Of a stretch of 64,000 nt of DNA, positions 1 to 8,610 are shown in pieces. The stretch comes from Bacteroidales bacterium. GTDB lineage: Bacteria; Bacteroidota; Bacteroidia; Bacteroidales; F082. The notes under the pieces were generated by a model. It did no database searches. It was not told the origin of the DNA and saw only the letters and a program-made list of their open reading frames with translations. Position 1 is the stretch's first letter, and the number at the start of each line of letters is the position of its first letter. The translations under genes were made by a program, and so were the position numbers. The DNA lies in NCBI GenBank assembly GCA_016285355.1, contig JAEEQP010000002.1, positions 62,001 to 126,000 of the forward strand. The letters are read 5' to 3'.

Positions 1-983
1 TCAGGGTCGTCAGTATAGGGCTCAATCAGTTTTGCGCCACGAGAGCCCAAAGCTCCGTCGGCATAGATTTTCACGCTTCTGACGGTGAGTCTTTCCTTGT
101 CAATCACGCCTTGACTCATGAAGTAATCCATCGTCTCGTCATCAGGATTGACCATCGCATTGACGTGCATTTTGAGTTGTCCGGATTGTTGCAGGCTGTC
201 GATAAGCTCGATGGTGGCAATGTCCAGTCCAGCATCCGTGACACTGGTCAGACCGACACCCATGCAGTTCTCCTGCGCCTTGAGCAGGGCTTGGATGCGT
301 AACTCGGTTTCCATCTTTGGCACTAAAGCCTTGGCGGCATCAGCCAAATTGTCCAACAATACACCAGTGCAGTGTCCGTCTTTGATAAGAGCCATGCCAC
401 CGTCCATCTTCGTGTTTTCGTCGATGCCAGCCAGTTCCAACACCTCCTTGGAGACCAGCACCGCATGACCATCCACGCGGGTCAGCAAGATTTTTTTCTC
501 AGGGAAGACTTCGGCAAGCCTCTCATTGTCAGGAAACTCGGCCACTTCCCAAAGGTTCTGGTCCCAGCCGCGACCCAAAAGCCACTCAGAAGGGTAGAGG
601 CTATTGTGTACCATGAGGCGTTCGATGACCTCATCAAAAGATAGACAGCCTTTCAGGTCGGCCCAGCGGATAAGGTTCTCGCCATAGCCTGTGAAGTGGC
701 AATGACCGTCCATAAAACCAGGATAGACCGCATCGCCTTGAGCGTCAATGGTTTCCTTAGCGGCATATTGGTTCATTATAGTTTCTTCATCACCAACGGC
801 GACAAATTTTCCGTCTTTCACGGCAAAGGCTTGGGCTTTGGAGAAATCGTTGTCAACGGTGTAGATGTTGGCATTGTAGACAATGAGGTCGACGGATGTT
901 TTTTGGTTGCAGGAGGTCATAAAGGTAAATATTAAAGCAACGAATGCTGTGGCGTTAAGTATTTGTTTTATAGGTGTTTTCAT
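1..983 (-). CDS. YtcJ-like amidohydrolase lipoprotein, 3' end cut by window edge
   Basis: About 327 residues are visible and the frame is open to the window edge, so the C-terminal part is missing. The ATG at 983 opens a lipoprotein signal peptide ending in MTSC (cysteine near residue 25). The body shows features of amidohydrolase family 3 (YtcJ type): an early VDLIVYNANIYTVD strand, the metal-site signature YPGFMDGHCH, and a later stretch reading TSVTDAGLD. Family members hydrolyse amide or related bonds with metal ions; the substrate cannot be told. It lies 17 bases downstream of the carbonic anhydrase gene on the same strand, so the two may be co-transcribed. The family is clear; the lipoprotein location is inferred from the lipobox. 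Confidence 0.85.
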   Translation of the reverse strand, partial: MKTPIKQILNATAFVALIFTFMTSCNQKTSVDLIVYNANIYTVDNDFSKAQAFAVKDGKFVAVGDEETIMNQYAAKETIDAQGDAVYPGFMDGHCHFTGYGENLIRWADLKGCLSFDEVIERLMVHNSLYPSEWLLGRGWDQNLWEVAEFPDNERLAEVFPEKKILLTRVDGHAVLVSKEVLELAGIDENTKMDGGMALIKDGHCTGVLLDNLADAAKALVPKMETELRIQALLKAQENCMGVGLTSVTDAGLDIATIELIDSLQQSGQLKMHVNAMVNPDDETMDYFMSQGVIDKERLTVRSVKIYADGALGSRGAKLIEPYTDDP

Positions 984-1000
984 ATTTAATGGTTTTGCGT

Positions 1001-1549
1001 TTATAGCCATTCCACTTTTCCGCTTTTGAGGTCGTAAAATGCCGCAACGACTTTGGCTCCGACATGATGGACAATTTCATCTTCCTCAATCAGTTGCGCC
1101 ATCCTTTTGGCGTGGCGACGGGCATTGTCGTCGATGCAGTACTTTGTGTTAATGGCAAGTTGGATGCGTTTGGCAATGTGGAAGATATGGCCGGGCAAGT
1201 CACCGCCTTGGCAGGTCGCCGTGACGGCTCCGCAACTGCCGTGGCCCATCACCACCACCAAAGGAGTTCCAAGATGCTCAACGGCATATTCAATGGAGCC
1301 GAGCACATCCTCGTCCACCACATTGCCCGCATTACGGATGACGAAGAGGTCACCGAGTTTCTGGTCGAAGATGATTTCAGGTGCAACACGGCTATCAGAG
1401 CAGCACAGCACCACGGCAAAGGGATGCTGGCCTTCAGTTAGTTTTTCCCGCAATTCCGCATAATTGTCTTTCGGTGTCAAGGCTCCCGAGACGAAGCGGG
1501 TGTTGCCAGCTTTAAGTAGGTCTAAGGCTTTATCTGATTGGGTATTCAT
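1001..1549 (-). CDS. beta-class carbonic anhydrase
   Basis: A 182-residue protein with the full zinc site of beta carbonic anhydrases: C50-S-D52-S-R54 and H103-G-S-C106, inside the family contexts AVVLCCSDSRVAPE and VVVMGHGSCGAV. It interconverts CO2 and bicarbonate in the cytoplasm; no signal peptide is seen. The length is slightly short for the family (about 190-220), mostly at the C terminus. It sits between the Fic gene (24 bases upstream) and the amidohydrolase lipoprotein (17 bases downstream), all on the minus strand, which suggests co-transcription but no obvious shared function. The start ATG at 1549 gives the usual N terminus before the first helix. Confidence 0.93.
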   Translation of the reverse strand: MNTQSDKALDLLKAGNTRFVSGALTPKDNYAELREKLTEGQHPFAVVLCCSDSRVAPEIIFDQKLGDLFVIRNAGNVVDEDVLGSIEYAVEHLGTPLVVVMGHGSCGAVTATCQGGDLPGHIFHIAKRIQLAINTKYCIDDNARRHAKRMAQLIEEDEIVHHVGAKVVAAFYDLKSGKVEWL

Positions 1550-1573
1550 TGTAAAAAGTTTTTTTTTGTTTTA

Positions 1574-3058
1574 TCAGAATCTTAAAATGTCTTCCTCTGA
1601 ATCGGAGAAGGCATTGGAACGTTCTAACTGGAGTTGCATAGTGTCAAAGTCTTCTGCTTGCAGTTGGGAACTGAATAGGCGTACGCGGCTCATGGCTCGG
1701 ATAAGCACCGATGGGTCGCTTTGGCGGGTCAGTTTCCGCAAAGCATCAAGATAATCGGTCCTGAACACAGTAGGGATGATGATTTTCGATTCGTTGGCAT
1801 GGGTCAGCTCAGCGTTCATCATGATACGTGATACACGACCGTTGCCATCGTCGAAAGGATGTACTTCGCTGATCATGAACAATATGAAGACGGCTTTGGC
1901 AAAGGGTGTCCTGAGCGCCTGATAGAAATCAAATCCTTTTTTCAAGGTTCCTCTGACGAGTTCGAAATCAACGAATAGGCTGTTTCCTGCGCGGTTGTTC
2001 TGCATCTTGAACAACCCTGGATGCTTTTCAAGACGGGCTGCAAGAAGCATTCTGTGACGTGATTGAAGCAAGTCTATCAACTCATCGGCTGTGGATGGAA
2101 CAATGGACATTTGTTGTCGGTCGGAGACAATGGCAAAAGTGCCTAACATGTCGTGCGAATCCTCATTTCTTGCAGGAAGGGGAAGGTTGGTCTCTATGAT
2201 TTTCTTTGCATCTTCGATGGTGAATTCTGTCCCTTCTATATAGTTGGAGAAATAACTCTCGAAAAAAGCGAAATTGCGGTAGGATTGACTTGTGAGGTTG
2301 CCTTCTGGGATGGAGGCGAACACATCTGTATTAAGGGCAGAAAACAGCGTTTGGAAAAGTTCGTAACGGAGTGGGTCGTATGGCTCTCCGAAAACCCTTG
2401 CAGTAGCCAAAGGTGAGGTCAGGATTCTTGCATCGCGTGTGGATAGCAAGGCACCGATGATTTTGTCTAATCGGGCAAATTCATCGATCATTTCCAATCG
2501 TTCCGATAAGGTTCTGGCCTTGTCGCGTAAAGCATTGATGGCAGTCTCTCCATTGATGCGGATGACCTTCTCCAATCGGTCTTCGATAGCGGATTGAGGC
2601 AGACATTTTGCATTTTCCTTTTTTTGATAGACCGTTTGCAGGTTCTCCAAAAAGGCCCTTTCGGGGCAAGCGATGAACAACCCATTGACGAAAGGGGTGT
2701 CTTCTGGCTGTCCTGAAGGTCCTTCCAACAAATGAACGACGAGACCTGGCAATTTGACCTTTTTCATGTATTTATAAGTCAGGAAGAAGTCGCCCGTATC
2801 GGTTGGTTTCATTTCGAAAGCGGAACGATGACTGACTACGGCCTCGGGAAACAGTCGCCCTAAAATGAGGAAAAGGTTCCTTCGCACAATGGTTTCATTG
2901 GAGTCGTTCAGATTGGAGGTGTAGATTTTCGGCACCACTTTTCTGACAAGCCCTTTTTTCACCAAATCTGACAGATAGTAGGAATACTTCTTGTCGCCAT
3001 TGGCCACCAAGATTTCAGGCAGTTTTTCGTTGTTTTTCGGAAAATTTTCCATTTTCAT
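1574..3058 (-). CDS. Fic-domain protein with N-terminal winged-helix (AbiEi-like) region
   Basis: The most likely start is the ATG at 3058 (494 residues; 3052 is a second candidate), because the only longer start is a TTG inside the promoter -7 box. Residues about 10-100 resemble the winged-helix region of AbiEi-type antitoxins (LVKKGLVRKVVPKIYTS). The Fic core follows: inhibitory-helix motif SNYIEG at about 271-276, matching [S/T]xxxE[G/N], then the catalytic HPFDDGNGR at about 400-408. Fic proteins transfer AMP or other nucleotides to protein targets; an inhibitory motif ahead of the core marks the class II, self-restrained type. Three identical palindromes (3039, 3080, 3142) surround the promoter, so autoregulation through the N-terminal domain is plausible. 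The target is unknown. Confidence 0.9.
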   Translation of the reverse strand: MKMENFPKNNEKLPEILVANGDKKYSYYLSDLVKKGLVRKVVPKIYTSNLNDSNETIVRRNLFLILGRLFPEAVVSHRSAFEMKPTDTGDFFLTYKYMKKVKLPGLVVHLLEGPSGQPEDTPFVNGLFIACPERAFLENLQTVYQKKENAKCLPQSAIEDRLEKVIRINGETAINALRDKARTLSERLEMIDEFARLDKIIGALLSTRDARILTSPLATARVFGEPYDPLRYELFQTLFSALNTDVFASIPEGNLTSQSYRNFAFFESYFSNYIEGTEFTIEDAKKIIETNLPLPARNEDSHDMLGTFAIVSDRQQMSIVPSTADELIDLLQSRHRMLLAARLEKHPGLFKMQNNRAGNSLFVDFELVRGTLKKGFDFYQALRTPFAKAVFILFMISEVHPFDDGNGRVSRIMMNAELTHANESKIIIPTVFRTDYLDALRKLTRQSDPSVLIRAMSRVRLFSSQLQAEDFDTMQLQLERSNAFSDSEEDILRF

Positions 3059-3153
3059 TTCAAATTTGTGCAAAAATACGGAAAATTTTCCATTTTTAAT
3101 CGATTATTTCGGAATTTTTTCTATTTTGTAATAAGAACTCCGGAAAATTTTCC
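3039..3153 (-). promoter_or_regulatory. operator-like palindrome array at the Fic gene promoter
   Basis: The 12-base perfect palindrome GGAAAATTTTCC occurs three times, at 3039-3050, 3080-3091 and 3142-3153, each followed by ATTTT. A degenerate copy lies at 3111-3122. Start-to-start spacings are 41, 31 and 31 bases, close to whole turns of the helix, so bound proteins would face the same side. The minus-strand -7 box (TATTTTTG, complement of 3071-3078) sits directly beside the middle palindrome, and the first overlaps the start-codon region. This is the layout expected for repression by a DNA-binding product, perhaps the Fic protein itself; that link is inference. Confidence 0.65.
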
Positions 3154-3157
3154 ATTT

Positions 3158-3652
3158 TCACAAAATCTCCCTTGCAATCCAAGCGCAAGCCTCGGCATCG
3201 GTCAAGGCATGGTGGTGGTTGACCAAATTGTAGCCGCAGGCTGCCGCAACGGTGTGGAGTTGGTGGTTAGGGAGCAGTTTCCCGAAATGCTTGCGTGAAG
3301 CACGACAGGTGCAATAAAACTGGTAGTCAGGGTAATCCATCTGGTAACAGCGCATCACGGCCTTGAGGCAACCTTCGTCGAAGGGGCTGTTATGCGCCAC
3401 AAGAGGTAAGCCTTCAATGAGTGGTTCGATTTTCTCCCAAACATACGGAAATACAGGCGCATCCTCGGTGTCTTCTCGTGTAATACCATGAACGAGGGTG
3501 TTCCAATAGTTGTAGTAGTTCGGCTCCGGCTGGATGAGGGAATAGAACGAGTCCACAAACTCGCCTTCGCGGACAATCACCACGCCAACGCTGCACACGC
3601 TGGTGCGCTCGTTGTTGGCGGTCTCGAAGTCTATGGCGGCGAAGGAGTTCAT
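3158..3652 (-). CDS. DnaQ-like 3'-5' exonuclease (DEDDh)
   Basis: A 164-residue single-domain exonuclease. The DEDDh residues are visible: D8 and E10 in the first motif (AAIDFETA), the second motif around HNSPFD with D92, and the third motif H147-H-A-L-T-D152. Family members remove nucleotides from the 3' end of DNA or RNA with two metal ions. There is no polymerase or BRCT region attached, so it is a stand-alone nuclease like many 'exonuclease domain' proteins rather than a polymerase III subunit. Its stop codon lies 5 bases beyond the outermost Fic palindrome. The 85-residue gene starting at 3924 ends 14 bases upstream, so those two may share a transcript. Confidence 0.88.
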   Translation of the reverse strand: MNSFAAIDFETANNERTSVCSVGVVIVREGEFVDSFYSLIQPEPNYYNYWNTLVHGITREDTEDAPVFPYVWEKIEPLIEGLPLVAHNSPFDEGCLKAVMRCYQMDYPDYQFYCTCRASRKHFGKLLPNHQLHTVAAACGYNLVNHHHALTDAEACAWIAREIL

Positions 3653-3666
3653 GCAAAATCAATGAT

Positions 3667-3924
3667 TTAATCCCATTCAGCAATCCATTCTTCAATCTCC
3701 CTGACCCGCTGCGCATACTTCTCCATCTGTCCTTCGATGAAGTCATCGCTGTATTTGCGGTCGCAGAAGCCGTTGCCACGCGCCACATAATCGTCGTCTT
3801 CCAAGGAGCTGAAAACCTCCTTGTAGTTCTCCAAATATTGCTTGTTGTCGGATAGGAGTTTCTGCAAATCTTCAAGGTCGGCTTCAATGTGTTCCCCTGT
3901 GGAAAAGGTATATCGTATTTTCAT
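3667..3924 (-). CDS. small acidic hypothetical protein
   Basis: 85 residues, not recognised. It is acidic and mostly helical in appearance, with many Glu/Asp, and ends in REIEEWIAEWD. It has no signal peptide, membrane segment or metal motif. It lies 8 bases downstream of the ABC exporter gene and 14 bases upstream of the exonuclease gene, all minus strand, so it is probably translated from a shared transcript. Its codon use and tight spacing favour a real gene. No function can be proposed. Confidence 0.65.
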   Translation of the reverse strand: MKIRYTFSTGEHIEADLEDLQKLLSDNKQYLENYKEVFSSLEDDDYVARGNGFCDRKYSDDFIEGQMEKYAQRVREIEEWIAEWD

Positions 3925-3932
3925 AACTCGTG

Positions 3933-5765
3933 TTAGGCAATAGACTGCAAATCCGTGAGTTTCTTGTAAACACCACCGAGGGCGATGAGATCATCGTGCT
4001 TGCCGCGCTCGATAATCTGGCCTTTTTGCAGAACCACAATCTCGTCGGCATATTGGATGGTCGACAGGCGGTGTGCGATAACGATGGAGGTGCGTTGGCT
4101 CATCACTTTCGACAAGGCATCTTGCACAAGACGTTCGCTTTCGGTGTCCAATGATGAGGTGGCTTCGTCGAGGATGAGGATGGGTGGGTTCTTCAACACG
4201 GCACGGGCGATGCTAAGGCGTTGCCTTTGACCGCCGCTGAGGTTCATGCCACGGTCGCCGATGCGGGTGTCGTAGCCGTGCTCCAGCTCCATGATGAAGT
4301 CATGCGCGTTGGCGATTTTGGCCGCTTCGATGACCTTCTCCTTTGACACGTTTTCCATGCCGAAGGCGATATTATTAAACACCGTATCGTTGAAAAGGAT
4401 GGTCTCCTGCGACACCACGCCCATCAGGCCGCGCAGGTCACCGATTTTGTAGTCGCGGATGTCGTGCTCATCGATACAGACACTGCCAGCACCGACCTCA
4501 TAGAAGCGCGGCAACAGGTCAGCCATGGTGGATTTGCCGCCACCGCTTTCGCCGACGAGGGCAACGAACTTGCCTTTCGTAATCTTCAGGTCGATGCCTT
4601 TCAAGACCTCATCCTTGCCGTAGCTGAAATGTACGTCCTTATATTCGATGCTGTCTTTGAAATCTTTGATGGGTAAAGCGTTTCCCTTTTCGGTAATCAC
4701 CTCTTCGGCATCCAAAATCTCAAATATTCTTTCCGCCGAGGCTATGCCTTTCTGCACATTGTAGTAACCTTGTGAGAATGACTTGGCAGGTGAGATGATT
4801 TGCGAGAAAACGACAATGTAACTGATGAAACTGCCCGCGTCGATACCACCACTACCGCCAAGGATCAGCTTGCCGCCGAACCACAATACAAGGATGACCA
4901 CCGCCGAGGAAAGGAACTCGCTCATCGGGGAGCTCATGTCGCGCTTGCGGTGGATGCCACGCAACACCTTGGTATAGTCGGCGTTCTGTTCCTCAAACTT
5001 GTCGCTCGAATAGCGTATAGCATTGAAAGCCTTGATGATACGCAGGCCAGAGATGGTCTCTTCCACGGTGGAGATAATGCCCGCCAGCTTAGTTTGGCCT
5101 TCTTTCGACTCTTTCTTCAGCATTTTGCCGACCTTGCCGATGAGCAGTCCTGCTATAGGCAAGACAATCAGCACGAAGAGGGTGAGTTTAGGGCTGAGCG
5201 TGACCATAAAGAGGAAGAAGAATAAGATGGTCAGCGGGTCTTTGATGAGCATCTCTAAGTAGTTCAAAATCGAGACCTCGACTTCTTGCACGTCGGTGGT
5301 GATGCGAGCGATGGTGTCGCCTTTCTGTCGGCTATGGTAGAAGGAGAGGGGCAGGATGAGGATCTTGTTGTAAACATCACGACGCAAGTCGTGGACGGCC
5401 CCCACACGTACGTTGGCCATGAAATAGCAGGCGAAGAAACGCCCGAGGTTGCGGAAGAAGAAGGCCACCAGTAGCAACAGGCACATGAATACCAGCGCGT
5501 GATATTTGCCTCCGTTGGCGATGAGGCTGCTCATGAACCAGTTGAGATAGCCCATCAGATAGTCGGAGGTGAAGGAAAACTCGGGCTTGGCCACTTTTTC
5601 GACAACGCCTTCCTTGAAGAGCAAGGTGAGGAACGGCCCTACTAAGGCAAAGGAAAACAGCGAAAAGAAGATGGTAATCAGGTTGAACACCAGATTCAGG
5701 ACGATGCTGCCCCAATACGGCTTGATATAGTTAAGAACGCGGGAGAAAGTCTTTTGCTTGGCCAT
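3933..5765 (-). CDS. ABC exporter, MsbA-like fused permease/ATPase
   Basis: 610 residues with an N-terminal six-helix membrane domain (about 20-320) and a C-terminal nucleotide-binding domain. The latter shows Walker A GESGGGKST (K411), the signature LSGGQRQR near 510, Walker B ILILDEATSSLD, and the H-loop IVIAHRLST. This half-transporter would dimerise in the inner membrane. The length and architecture match MsbA-type lipid flippases and related multidrug exporters; telling these apart needs a phylogeny. It is followed by the 85-residue gene after 8 bases, and the purB gene lies upstream (38-base gap). Confidence 0.92.
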   Translation of the reverse strand: MAKQKTFSRVLNYIKPYWGSIVLNLVFNLITIFFSLFSFALVGPFLTLLFKEGVVEKVAKPEFSFTSDYLMGYLNWFMSSLIANGGKYHALVFMCLLLLVAFFFRNLGRFFACYFMANVRVGAVHDLRRDVYNKILILPLSFYHSRQKGDTIARITTDVQEVEVSILNYLEMLIKDPLTILFFFLFMVTLSPKLTLFVLIVLPIAGLLIGKVGKMLKKESKEGQTKLAGIISTVEETISGLRIIKAFNAIRYSSDKFEEQNADYTKVLRGIHRKRDMSSPMSEFLSSAVVILVLWFGGKLILGGSGGIDAGSFISYIVVFSQIISPAKSFSQGYYNVQKGIASAERIFEILDAEEVITEKGNALPIKDFKDSIEYKDVHFSYGKDEVLKGIDLKITKGKFVALVGESGGGKSTMADLLPRFYEVGAGSVCIDEHDIRDYKIGDLRGLMGVVSQETILFNDTVFNNIAFGMENVSKEKVIEAAKIANAHDFIMELEHGYDTRIGDRGMNLSGGQRQRLSIARAVLKNPPILILDEATSSLDTESERLVQDALSKVMSQRTSIVIAHRLSTIQYADEIVVLQKGQIIERGKHDDLIALGGVYKKLTDLQSIA

Positions 5766-5803
5766 AGGCTTCGGTTTGCTCTTATCTCAAACGCAGTTTC
5801 CGC

Positions 5804-7150
5804 TTAATAATTGTATCCCGTATAATTCTCCGGTGTGATGGCAGCCAGCTCCATCTTGATTTCTTTGCTCACGGGCAGGCCTTTGATGAACTCGTCGATG
5901 GCGGCCTTGTCGATGTGCTTGTTGGTGCGGGTGAGGCCTTTCAGCAACTCGTAGGCACCCTCAATTTGCTCGCGGCGGAGGATGGTCTGGATGGCTTCGG
6001 CCACCACTGCGTAGTTCTGTTGCAGGTCTTGGCGAATCTTGTCCTCGTTGAGTAGGAGTTTGTCCAAGCCCTTCATCAGCGACTTGATGGCAATCAAAGT
6101 GTGGGCCAGCGGCACGCCGATGTTGCGGGTGACGGTGGAGTCGGTGAGGTCGCGTTGCAGGCGGCTGATGGGCAGCTTGGTGCTCAAGAAGGTGAGCACG
6201 GCGTTGGCCAAGCCGAGGTTGCCTTCGGCGTTCTCGAAATCGATGGGGTTGACCTTGTGGGGCATCGCCGATGAGCCAACCTCGCCCGCCTTGATCTTCT
6301 GCTTGAAGTATTCCATTGAGACGTATAGCCAGATGTCGCGCGAGAGGTCAATCAGAATGGTGTTGACGCGGCGCAGAGCATCGAAATAGGCGGCCATGTA
6401 GTCGTAGTGTTCGATCTGCGTGGTGGTCTGCTGGCGCTTGAGTTTCAAGCTTTTCTCCACGAACTTCTTCGCGAAGGCCGGCCAGTCGATGTCGGGATAA
6501 GCCACCTTGTGGGCGTTCATGTTGCCTGTGGCGCCGCCGAACTTGGCTGTGAACGGCACGCTGTTGAGCATCTTCATCTGGTCGTTGAGGCGCTCCACGA
6601 AGACATAGATCTCCTTGCCCAGATGCGTTGGACTGGCGGGTTGGCCGTGGGTCTTGGCCAGCATCGGGATGTCTTTCCATTCCTTGGCCATGCCGTTCAG
6701 TTTCTCGATGAGGTCTTCCAAAGCGGGCTTGACGAGCAGTTTGTGCGCCTCCATCATCGAGAGCGGCACGGCGGTGTTGTTGATGTCCTGCGAAGTGAGG
6801 CCGAAGTGCAGGAACTCCTTGAACTCGGTCAAGCCGAGCTCGTCGAAGCGGCGTTTGAGGAAGTATTCCACGGCCTTCACGTCGTGGTTGGTCTCTTTCT
6901 CGATTTCCTTGATTTCTAATGCGTCTTCGAGTTGGAACTCCTCGTAGATGGCGCGCAGGTCGTCGTAGTCGCCGTCGAAGGCTTCGAGTTGGGGCAGGGG
7001 CAGTTCGCACAAGGCGATGTAATATTCCACCTCGACCATCACGCGGTAGCGGATGAGGGCAAATTCACTGAAAAAGTCGTCCAGCTCGGCGGTCTTGGAA
7101 CGGTAGCGCCCATCGATGGGCGATATTGCTGTTAAGGGATTGAGGTTCAT
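5804..7150 (-). CDS. purB: adenylosuccinate lyase
   Basis: A 448-residue protein from the ATG at 7150, where the family N terminus MNLNPLTAISPIDGRY begins; the longer reading frame to 7240 runs into the promoter. The fumarase/aspartase signature GSSAMPHKVNP is intact, as are TSQDINNTA and the TKTHGQPA-type segment (AKTHGQPASPT). The enzyme acts twice in purine synthesis, splitting fumarate from SAICAR and from adenylosuccinate. It is cytoplasmic and tetrameric in the family. A minus-strand -7 box (complement of 7178-7185) gives a leader of roughly 25-30 bases. Confidence 0.96.
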   Translation of the reverse strand: MNLNPLTAISPIDGRYRSKTAELDDFFSEFALIRYRVMVEVEYYIALCELPLPQLEAFDGDYDDLRAIYEEFQLEDALEIKEIEKETNHDVKAVEYFLKRRFDELGLTEFKEFLHFGLTSQDINNTAVPLSMMEAHKLLVKPALEDLIEKLNGMAKEWKDIPMLAKTHGQPASPTHLGKEIYVFVERLNDQMKMLNSVPFTAKFGGATGNMNAHKVAYPDIDWPAFAKKFVEKSLKLKRQQTTTQIEHYDYMAAYFDALRRVNTILIDLSRDIWLYVSMEYFKQKIKAGEVGSSAMPHKVNPIDFENAEGNLGLANAVLTFLSTKLPISRLQRDLTDSTVTRNIGVPLAHTLIAIKSLMKGLDKLLLNEDKIRQDLQQNYAVVAEAIQTILRREQIEGAYELLKGLTRTNKHIDKAAIDEFIKGLPVSKEIKMELAAITPENYTGYNY

Positions 7151-7177
7151 TGTTTCGGTATTAAATGAAAAGTATCG

Positions 7178-7185
7178 CAAAAATA
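7178..7185 (-). promoter_or_regulatory. promoter -7 box of purB
   Basis: TATTTTTG on the minus strand, matching the Bacteroidota TAnnTTTG element, 28 bases ahead of the purB ATG. Confidence 0.6.
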
Positions 7186-7240
7186 GGGATTTTTGCGATA
7201 CTTTTTCCTTTTGCCATGAAAAACTTCCTTGTTCTTGCAA

Positions 7241-7915
7241 TCAATAACTCTGGCAAGTGCTCGGATATGCTCTGATGACTTCGCGTTTCTCTAAATTGAG
7301 GTTAATAAATACTTCCGTATCACAGCCATCCCAAAACTTACCGAATCCAACATAAAAACGAGGAAAAGAAGGATCAGATAGTTCCATTTGGATATACACG
7401 CATTTCTCCTCTTTTTCATTGTAATAGAAGCCATACGTTCTTTCGTATTTGGTGTAGTTATCAAGGTTTCCGATGTATTGGTTGTATCGTCCCATCTTGG
7501 GAAGTACGCCGTCTCTCATCACTTCTGCCAAAATGGACTCGGCCTGTTGCACATCAACTAGGTCGGGCACATATCTCTTTGGGCTAATCCCTACAGCCTC
7601 GTTCCAAAGGTCCACAGACACACTCCTGTTGAATATTTGCATTGAATGTTCGTCTTCTTTTGGAACAAGCAAATACCCGATTGTCAGTGTGTCACTCATA
7701 CAGGAGTACACTGTTCCAATGGAATATTGAAATTCGTTGTTTGGTACGGTGCTCGTTACTTGAATAGGAGTTATGCTCGGCGCTATTCCACTTTTTATTA
7801 TCGTATCGTTTTGTTGGAAACCGATTCCTTTTTGGAAAGAAAAGGGTTGCTTTACAAGGCTGCATGAAGTGGTAGCAACAAGTACGGCGAGAATATATGC
7901 CAGTTTCTTGTTCAT
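7241..7915 (-). CDS. hypothetical lipoprotein coupled to a ParE-type toxin gene
   Basis: 224 residues, family not recognised. The N terminus MNKKLAYILAVLVATTSC is a lipoprotein signal peptide with lipobox TTSC (cysteine 18), so the protein should be anchored in the cell envelope. The rest is a soluble, beta-rich region with no catalytic motif that I know. Its ATG overlaps the stop codon of the toxin gene by four bases (7912-7915), indicating translational coupling in one operon: antitoxin, toxin, lipoprotein. A lipoprotein as third member of such an operon is unusual; it may simply be read through from the same promoter. Confidence 0.75.
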   Translation of the reverse strand: MNKKLAYILAVLVATTSCSLVKQPFSFQKGIGFQQNDTIIKSGIAPSITPIQVTSTVPNNEFQYSIGTVYSCMSDTLTIGYLLVPKEDEHSMQIFNRSVSVDLWNEAVGISPKRYVPDLVDVQQAESILAEVMRDGVLPKMGRYNQYIGNLDNYTKYERTYGFYYNEKEEKCVYIQMELSDPSFPRFYVGFGKFWDGCDTEVFINLNLEKREVIRAYPSTCQSY

Positions 7916-8223
7916 TTCACTTGTTCTGCCTGCTTTTTCGGTTCGCGGCGGGTGTCCCAGAAGGCAGCGATATGGATGATGTTATCATCGATATAATAGA
8001 CTATCTTACTTAAACCGTTGATAATGATGCTTCTGTATGTGACGGGACGGTCGTCGAAGAGTGGGTCTATGGAGCCGATGTATGGACTGCGTTGCAGTAT
8101 TTTGGTGGTTTGCCTGACTTCTTGCAAAAAGAAATTCCTTCGCTTGGCACCAAATTGCTCACGAACATAGTTGGCAACCTGGTCCAATGCGTCTTCAGCT
8201 TGTGGATGCCAAATTACTCTCAT
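7912..8223 (-). CDS. RelE/ParE-superfamily toxin
   Basis: 103 residues with the ParE-like layout: MRVIWHPQAEDALDQVANYVREQFG (first strand and long helix pair), a central LQRSPYIGS turn, and C-terminal strands reading YRSIIINGLSKIVYYIDDNIIHIAAFWDTRR. ParE-type toxins act on gyrase, RelE-type toxins cut mRNA at the ribosome; the strand composition and lack of a clear RelE active-site set favour ParE. It overlaps the antitoxin gene by four bases (8220-8223) and the downstream lipoprotein gene by four bases, so all three are coupled. Confidence 0.85.
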   Translation of the reverse strand: MRVIWHPQAEDALDQVANYVREQFGAKRRNFFLQEVRQTTKILQRSPYIGSIDPLFDDRPVTYRSIIINGLSKIVYYIDDNIIHIAAFWDTRREPKKQAEQVK

Positions 8224-8489
8224 GCCGTTTCCAACTGTAAAGTTTCTTCCATTTTAAGCTCCTCATCATACTTGCGCCACACTTCTTCGTCAGGGATACC
8301 CAATCCAGCTGCAAAATCACGTTCAGCCTCATCAAGCATGGCGTTGATTTCCTCCATCGTGTAAGGCTTTACGGGCTCTTCCTCGTAATTGGCATATTTG
8401 ATAAGACGCTCTCCCACCCAGCGTTTGTCGCTCGGTGTAAGTGTTTCGTATAAATATTCAAGCAGGTTGGATAATGTTGCTTCGCTCAT
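8220..8489 (-). CDS. antitoxin of the ParE-type pair
   Basis: 89 residues, acidic and helical, encoded directly upstream of the toxin with a four-base overlap, which is the usual gene order of such pairs. The sequence (MSEATLSNLLEYLYETLTPSDKRWVGERLIKYA) looks like a short helical DNA-binding or dimerisation region followed by an extended toxin-binding tail rich in Glu and Asp. No standard ribbon-helix-helix or helix-turn-helix signature stands out. The call rests on position, size and composition. A -7 box lies at 8517-8524. Confidence 0.75.
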   Translation of the reverse strand: MSEATLSNLLEYLYETLTPSDKRWVGERLIKYANYEEEPVKPYTMEEINAMLDEAERDFAAGLGIPDEEVWRKYDEELKMEETLQLETA

Positions 8490-8516
8490 GGTTTGTTAGT
8501 TTTTGCGTTTGCGAGG

Positions 8517-8524
8517 CAAAGATA
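8517..8524 (-). promoter_or_regulatory. promoter -7 box of the toxin-antitoxin operon
   Basis: TATCTTTG on the minus strand, 28 bases before the antitoxin ATG; matches TAnnTTTG. Confidence 0.6.
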
Positions 8525-8547
8525 CAACTTTTTCGCCAAAAGGCAAT

Positions 8548-8580
8548 GAAAAAATGCGCCAAACATTTGACGCATTTTTC
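8548..8580 (-). terminator. intrinsic terminator after the 108-residue membrane protein gene
   Basis: GAAAAAATGCG (8548-8558) pairs with CGCATTTTTC (8571-8580) around a 12-base loop. A- and T-rich flanks would allow termination on either strand. It separates the fba/membrane-protein unit from the toxin-antitoxin operon. Confidence 0.7.
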
Positions 8581-8610
8581 CGTTTTTGGCTTGAAAATTC
8601 TTCCTTCGTC

